The notes under the pieces: generated by a model
Database searches by the model: none
Told to the model about the DNA's origin: nothing
Seen by the model: the letters and a program-made list of their open reading frames with translations, nothing else
Source: Rhyacophila brunnea
Lineage: Eukaryota; Arthropoda; Insecta; Trichoptera; Rhyacophilidae
NCBI GenBank assembly: GCA_022495005.1
Contig: JAGYXB010000557.1
Coordinates: forward strand, 2,161,160 to 2,225,159
Reading direction: 5' to 3'
Length of the DNA: 64,000 bases
Program-made: the position numbers and the translations under genes
In this document: piece after piece, positions 58,198-64,000 of the stretch
How positions within the stretch are numbered: position 1 is the first letter of the stretch
Layout: the number at the start of each line of letters is the position of its first letter

Positions 58198-60440
58198 TTT
58201 GATAAATTTATTAATTCTTATAGAATTATCAAAATAAATTGCGGGGCAAAAAACATTAAAAAGAAAACAATATTTGAAATAGATATTAAAAACTCAATTT
58301 TAATAATAAAAATAATATTAAGTACCTACATAATAAGATTAGATCTTTCAATGAATTCACATTGTATTACTTTTTTTTTCATTTTTAAATCCTAATATAA
58401 TATTACTGTAGCATTTGACTTTGATAAATCTTGAAATTTTGAAGATTAATTTCAGTTCATTTTAAATATTATTTTTTAATAGATACTGATATTTCATATT
58501 TTTTAAAAGTGCTTCGCCAATATTTTATGTTCATACAAATAATAATTACGATTATGGATTTAGTAATTCGATAATATTTAATCACCTGTTTCTCGCGTTA
58601 TTATTTTATTATTTAAGGGTGCAAAAATAAATAATACGTGGTAGTATTAAAAAGTGTGTTTACTAATTAAACGTTAAATCATCATTTCAGATCTAGTCTA
58701 CGCTACTGCTCTCGCAAATATGTTTGTATCTTAATACTCTTTCAATGATGAGAATCGAATAATAACCAATATAGAAGAGGTGATAAATTCTTCTGTATAC
58801 GTAATCTTTGAAAGATAACGGCAACGATTCGATCGTAGAGCAGCACATGCTACGTGCGATGGAGCGATTGACCGTGCATATGCTTCTCGTAGCAGTGTGA
58901 AACGTAAGGCGTAGCAGTTTTACAGCGGGCTATATATTATGCAGCAAACCGCACAGCGGGGAGCGGTGCTGTGCCATCCGGAATAAATTTTAATATGCCA
59001 TTCCGTAAAGATAGCACGAATACTAGCATCAGATATTACTTTACGGGTTAAACTTAACCAACGAAACGATAACACCTAGCTGTGCAAGGAACAACGTGTT
59101 TTATATTGCTTTAATTCAATGGTTCAGATGGAAAAACGAGATATCCCCATATTTTTAGAAAATTGAGATATCACTATATTAAAATTCCTCTCGTTAAAAC
59201 CATAGAATGGCAAAACATAATATTTCATACGATCCTATAATTGAAGTTATAAACATTAACATGTTGTCATTATTATTATCTCCAAAATACTGATTTTTGA
59301 ACATAGGCTGAATTGAATATCTTATTGTGTCATCTTTTGTTAATTAAATATATTTTATAATAATGAAAAAATATAATATCATGTTATTGCAAGATGGAAA
59401 AATTGGTAAACATTAAACATATATTTTTTTATTCAATTACCCTACATGTCATGCTATTCCACCTTACTATATTATAATTACAACATAATTGAACATATAA
59501 GATGGCAAAACATGATTATATTTTGAAAACAATAAAACTTAAGGTGGACTAATAAAAACCGTGAAATATTTATTCTATATTACTTATTGAAATAGATTTT
59601 AAATACACAATTACCACATTTTTTTACTATACATATTTGCCAAAAGATTCAAATAATCTCTAAATTTAAACAGTTTTCCTGCATAATAAAAAAATACACA
59701 TACATTTGACATCTGAACACTAATTTATTCCCTCATGTTCGCTTTATTAGAAAAGAGCAATGGAAAAAGAGCCTGCACTTACAGCACCTTGTCATTTTCC
59801 GCGTGGACTCCCTTACTTTTATGAGTACATTCTTCATGCCTAGATACTTTCCATTTTAATTTTAATTATACATTCATCCTAGTGATGATTTACGGCTATA
59901 ATCACCCGTATGATACTCAACTATGAGTCGTTTCGATTTATCACAATACACATGGTTATTATGTGCGAGTGACCTGACAGTGTTTATTATTAAAACCATT
60001 ACTATTCATTTGTGACATATGCAACACACTGTCCCGTCGTTTTGAACTTTTGGTTACTGTGATGGCCGAGTCATTTACTTTAAATACATTAATATTTAAT
60101 TATTATTATTATTTTGGAGATCGTTATAAATATTTTTGGAAGGGTAGTTAATATACCTAGGTAAAATATGCCTAATGTATAACCAGAATAATTCTTATAT
60201 GAAATAACCTCCCTATATAGTTTCAAATTATTGTCACTTACGCCTATTTTATTTAGCAATGTTAATAAAAAATATGTATAGTGAAAATAATTACAAGAAG
60301 AATGATATACTACTATTAGTATCGTGCACTATATGGTTCCATTAAAAAACAATTGTAAAATGTATGTATATGTTTTTAATTAACTATTTCTTTTATTCAA
60401 ACGAATAATTCACAAGATTTAAGAATATATCATTCTGATT
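58198..60440. other. AT-rich spacer with unassigned GC-richer patches
   Basis: No gene. A patch at about 58805-58980 has repeated GTAGC/GCTACG words (GATCGTAGAGCAGCACATGC) and may be a worn DNA-transposon interior. Another, 59760-60060, is mildly GC-richer with no frame. Confidence 0.45.
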
Positions 60441-60445
60441 ATTGA

Positions 60446-60557
60446 ACATTATATAATTTTAGAAAAACACTAACTGAGAGAGTTCACAACCAATAGAAAA
60501 AACTTTTTTGAAAAAAGTAAGCCAACCGGTCAGGAATCGAACCCGGCATCTCCAACG
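60446..60557 (-). mobile_element. SINE family 3, head-truncated copy
   Basis: Inverted and nearly identical to 60732-60846. Lacks the A-box part of the head. Confidence 0.85.
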
Positions 60558-60685
60558 TAACAATAATAGCTACCTACTTTGATTTAATAAACAAAAATCG
60601 ATTGCCGAAGTAACATGATTTCGAAGAGCGCTGAGTGGTAGGTATTTAATAGCCAATAGCTTAAATATTGTCGTCATTAGTATGT

Positions 60686-60846
60686 CTTCCGTAGCATAAT
60701 GGTTGAATGCGACGAGTTTGGGGCGTTTACCCGTTGGAGATGCCGGGCTCGATTCCTGACCGGTTGGCTTACTTTTTTCAAAAAAGTTTTTTCTATTGGT
60801 TGTGATATACTCTCTCAGTTAGTGTTTTTCTAAAATTATATAATGT
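60686..60846 (+). mobile_element. SINE family 3, copy with intact tRNA-like head
   Basis: A box TAGCATAATGG (60692-60702) matches consensus; B box GGCTCGATTCC (60746-60756) has one mismatch. The body includes CTTTTTTCAAAAAAGT, a short self-complementary stem, and CTCTCTCAGTTAGTG. It forms a large inverted repeat with 60446-60557. Confidence 0.85.
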
Positions 60847-60897
60847 ATGTATATGTATTTATAATATAATATGTGACGATGGCACGGCAACTACTTT

Positions 60898-61083
60898 GAT
60901 TGGCGGCTCTCGTGGTGCAGGAAGTAATGCATTAATCTTCCATCCGGAAGCTCTGGGCTCAGTACCCGGTAAGCAAACAATATATTTATGTGATTTTCTC
61001 AAAGTATGGGTGTTATTCTTCGAAAATTACTAACAACCATATTGTACGAAAAACTTAAGACATGGTTATTAGTAATTAAAAAA
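60898..61083 (+). mobile_element. SINE family 1 with TSD
   Basis: Head GGCGGCTCTCGTGGTGCAGG, weak B box, family body and A-tail. The 9-bp TSD AACTACTTT is at 60889-60897 and 61084-61092. Confidence 0.85.
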
Positions 61084-61092
61084 AACTACTTT

Positions 61093-62705
61093 TAATATCT
61101 AGAATTATTAAAAACATCACGAATTTGAGGTTTCTACACTAACTATATAGCGATATAAATGATAAAGCTGCTGATGGGAAATAATAAATTTAGTCTTCAA
61201 GCAACTATAAAATATTTTACAATAAGCAAGGGAGACTAGTACAATTTGTAACAAATCTTGTAATTTTTGCTAATAGTAGAACCAAAGTCACAATTGTTTG
61301 ACAGTAAATACAATCACTAAAAAACAAATAAAAACTTGATGATAATAAGCATGAAACAAACAATGCCGTAAAATAAAATATGATTATTACGAATTCACGT
61401 GCAAACAGAGTCTGAGTTAGAGAAAATGTCTTGATTGATAATCCCCACGTATAAGATTATATATACAATTATTTTGAATGGATATTCTTAACCTTATGAA
61501 GAGTGGGTCCTAGAGTTCAAACAAAAACACAAAATCAACATCAAAACATTGCCAAACTGGAAACGTAGTCCTTTATTTAAGTTATTATATCTTTTGGCAT
61601 TGGAAATTATTTTGAAAATTAGTATTCTTATTTTCATACATAAAATTGGTTTGAAAAAACCATTGAGCGAGCGTTGGTTTGTAAATAGGCAAATTAAGTT
61701 CTTCGGAAATACGCAAAAATGAAACGCACAGAACCTCAAAACGGAATCAGCTGTTATATAGCAGTGGATTGATCTAGTCCAATGCATATTCTATGATCAT
61801 AATCATACCCGTTGATTTAATGACAAATGATTACGTATTTTAGTTTCACATCATTATATTTTATGAAGTTTTGGTCGCTTTATAGTATAAGATCAGTATT
61901 TTTACAACGTTTTTCTTAGCTCGTATTCTTATCTAAATCTTGCAATCGATTTTTAACTAACTTCCCGACTAGCTAGACATTTGAAACTTTAAGAATATAT
62001 CATAAAACGATGCCAATGCATTTTTTTATACTTTTAGCTATCTTTAACTAGAATTGATTTCATTTTCAGTTAATTCTGTTTTGTATGAAAAGTTATTTCG
62101 ACACCATTACTGGTTGCTAGGGTTCTGGGGTTCTGGGGTTCTAGCAACTAACTTATTAATAATATGTACGTGCGTTACTATGGAAATCAATATGACATGT
62201 TAAGTACAGTATATAAAAAGTTCTTTTTATATTGTAATTATTATTATGTCATATATCATAATAATGTAATCAATTATTGTTAACACAAATAATATTATAT
62301 ATGTACACAACGTGGACAGCCCTAGTCATTTACTTCTGTGCAGTGCGGCTTGTAAATCATTTAAAAAAAACATATTAGCATATCCTCTTATGTCCCATTA
62401 CTTGAAAAGACATTGAAATAAGATAATATAATATAATACGCTATATTGTTTAAGTATGTATAATTAATTAACATATGTAATTTTAAAAGCATGCCATTTC
62501 ATGTAATCGACACCTAAACTAACCCTCATGCTTGTAGAATATATAAATATCATGATTGAATACAGTTATTTCCCTTCCAATTGGCAATACTAATCAAATG
62601 GCAGGTACGTTCTACACCATGGGAGAACAAACAGCAGATGATTCCGATTTATAAGATAATAATTATCAAGGACGCAGGTCAATACTACCAAGAATGGAAG
62701 AATTT
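61093..62705. other. AT-rich spacer with a G-rich hairpin
   Basis: No gene recognised; the 97-codon minus frame at 61494-61787 has no domain. TATAGCAGTGGATTGATCTAG at 61756-61776 may be a scrap of the RTE tail. 62113-62148 is an inverted repeat around a G-rich spacer. Confidence 0.5.
62113..62148. repeat. Inverted repeat around tandem GGTTCTGG
   Basis: GTTGCTAG (62113-62120) and CTAGCAAC (62141-62148) enclose GGTTCTGGGGTTCTGGGGTT, a twofold tandem repeat of an 8-base word. Confidence 0.85.
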
Positions 62706-62711
62706 CTATTT

Positions 62712-62942
62712 TTTGACCATGTCCGATCTTAATAGAATCATACATATCTCTATAGAGTGGAGGTTTGTATTAACAGATTTTTGTTTTTACGAGAAATATA
62801 TGTTTGCCACTTGCTCAATCTATTAGGTCCACAGTCTGACTCCAAACACATATTGAATAACAACATGTGTATTTACCAGATCCAGGATCAAACCTGAGAC
62901 CCACGATATTATAAGCCGACGCGTAAGCTGCTCGGCCATCAT
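62712..62942 (-). mobile_element. SINE family 2, fourth copy
   Basis: Aligns to 30302-30537 along most of its length; the B box has lost a base. The 81-codon plus frame over its end is a by-product. Confidence 0.8.
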
Positions 62943-63094
62943 TATATTTACACCGCGTTTTAGTCGAAAAAATATGTGCATACATACGGATCTCTTCTAA
63001 ACTTTAAACTACAGTATGTAAGCATACCGAAAAAATCATGCGGATAGCAGAGCCTAAAGTAAAGGAATCTCATGAATGTCTTTTGAACCCTCTA

Positions 63095-63260
63095 TACCAT
63101 AAGGCCGTATTTAAATTGATGAGGGACCCGTTAATACTTTGGACGCGGAAGACGCACACGGTGCGTAATGACCAGGCGGCCGATCGATGTAATTAACGTG
63201 CATTTTAAAGGGGGCAATTAAAATCTCATTATCTATTCAGCAGCAAAAGCGTTAATAGAC
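63095..63260. promoter_or_regulatory. Candidate conserved noncoding element
   Basis: A compact less-AT-rich block with GCGGCCGATCGATGTAATTA, a CAATTAAAA core and CATTTTAAAG. It has no open frame, no repeat copy and no TSD. Motif content (TAATTA homeodomain cores) fits a developmental enhancer; the call rests on appearance only. Confidence 0.35.
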
Positions 63261-64000
63261 CCAATTTCAAACCTGCTTTTAACTGAGGAATTATAAAGAA
63301 GTTTTAATACAATGACATCCAAAACAAATTTGTACCGCCTTATTAGAAATGATAATCATATGGTTACTAAACGTCAGTTTACTGTCAAACGTAATGCCAA
63401 GATCCATTACAGATGATATTCACGGGATATGCATCGAATATTAAAAAAAAAACAATAATCGTGAGATTTTTGTAAATGATATAATATTGCATTCATTTAT
63501 GTCCAGTGTATTACGCCTAATATATTATTAATTATTAACGTATTCGTTGAATGTATTCTCAATAATATGTGTACCAATAAAACATAACGTCAGTTCAAAC
63601 AATTAACAGCTCGCTTGAATTTATATAATATAGTAAATCTATTAATTTAGACATTCAGGTAGTTTGTGGAAAATATGCAACAACAGAGACATGCTAATAT
63701 ACAAGGTTAGTTAAATTTATTATGATGATAACTATTCTATACTATATCCATGAGGGTAAAGGATGTGACGATTACAACAATACCCAGGATAAAAATGCAT
63801 ATTGTGTTAATTAAAAAAAATGATGGGGAAAATGCTTTGTTATAATTATATATTAGCCCAACCACACAGACTCAGGTGACCGAGCCTGCCTACCTGATAT
63901 TGTACAAGTCTGTATATAATTATGAGATACGTGAACACTGCGTTCAACCAAATCTGCTGGATCGTGAGAGGTTCCTGAAGTCTACGCCAGTCACTACAGT
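63261..64000. other. AT-rich spacer to the window end
   Basis: No gene. The last 150 bases are less AT-rich and may enter a repeat that continues beyond the window. Confidence 0.5.

Noticed and set aside
1..64000. CRISPR array, operon, rRNA gene or prokaryotic element
   Set aside because: No regularly spaced repeats, no ribosome-binding-site-led gene strings and no rRNA-like sequence; all recognisable elements are eukaryotic transposons.

Overview
This window looks like an A+T-rich arthropod nuclear contig (about 70% A+T by eye), most likely from a hemipteran such as an aphid. I base that on the transposon mix (R1-type and RTE/Jockey-type non-LTR elements, Helitrons, hAT and piggyBac-like DNA elements, several tRNA-derived SINE families) and on repeated TAGGTACCTA palindromes. 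The aphid attribution is recall and inference, not measurement. There are no operons, bacterial genes or CRISPR arrays, and I find no complete host protein-coding gene. The only host-gene candidate is a 36-bp microexon-like block at 30632-30667 on the minus strand.

Layout. 0-10 kb: AT-rich spacer, a 5'-truncated LINE tail with a 16-bp target-site duplication (TSD), a TTAA-flanked piggyBac-like MITE, SINE copies and a decayed Jockey/CR1-type reverse transcriptase. 10.6-11.9 kb: an internally deleted hAT element with 8-bp TSDs and the C-terminal dimerisation domain of its transposase. 13.8-14.2 kb: a foldback repeat. 17.9-23.2 kb: three reverse-transcriptase remnants. One of them (20065-20814) is a recent RTE insertion into an older repeat whose uninterrupted relative lies at 23.8 kb. 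24-38 kb: mostly gene-poor, with GC-richer islands (notably 33590-33900) that resemble conserved noncoding elements. 38.6-40.2 kb: a non-autonomous Helitron keeping only the Rep N-terminal part. 40-48 kb: SINEs, a tandem-like cluster of LINE 3' tails, and another decayed reverse transcriptase.

49.8-51.7 kb: a 5'-truncated R1-type LINE with a CCHC knuckle, followed by a hAT MITE with 8-bp TSDs. 53.7-57.4 kb: a Helitron with HUH Rep and helicase motifs, broken by about eleven stop codons and at least two frameshifts. In place of the normal N-terminal part it carries a stretch with splice signals that joins the Rep frame in phase. 57.7-58.2 kb: a second R1-type fragment. 58-64 kb: AT-rich spacer, an inverted pair of one SINE family, further SINEs and a conserved-element-like island near 63.1 kb.

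The coding sequences seen are remnants of transposable elements and do not form a pathway. They record insertion, truncation and nesting. The non-repeat islands at 31-36 kb and 63 kb are the best candidates for host function, probably regulatory DNA of a gene lying mostly outside the window.
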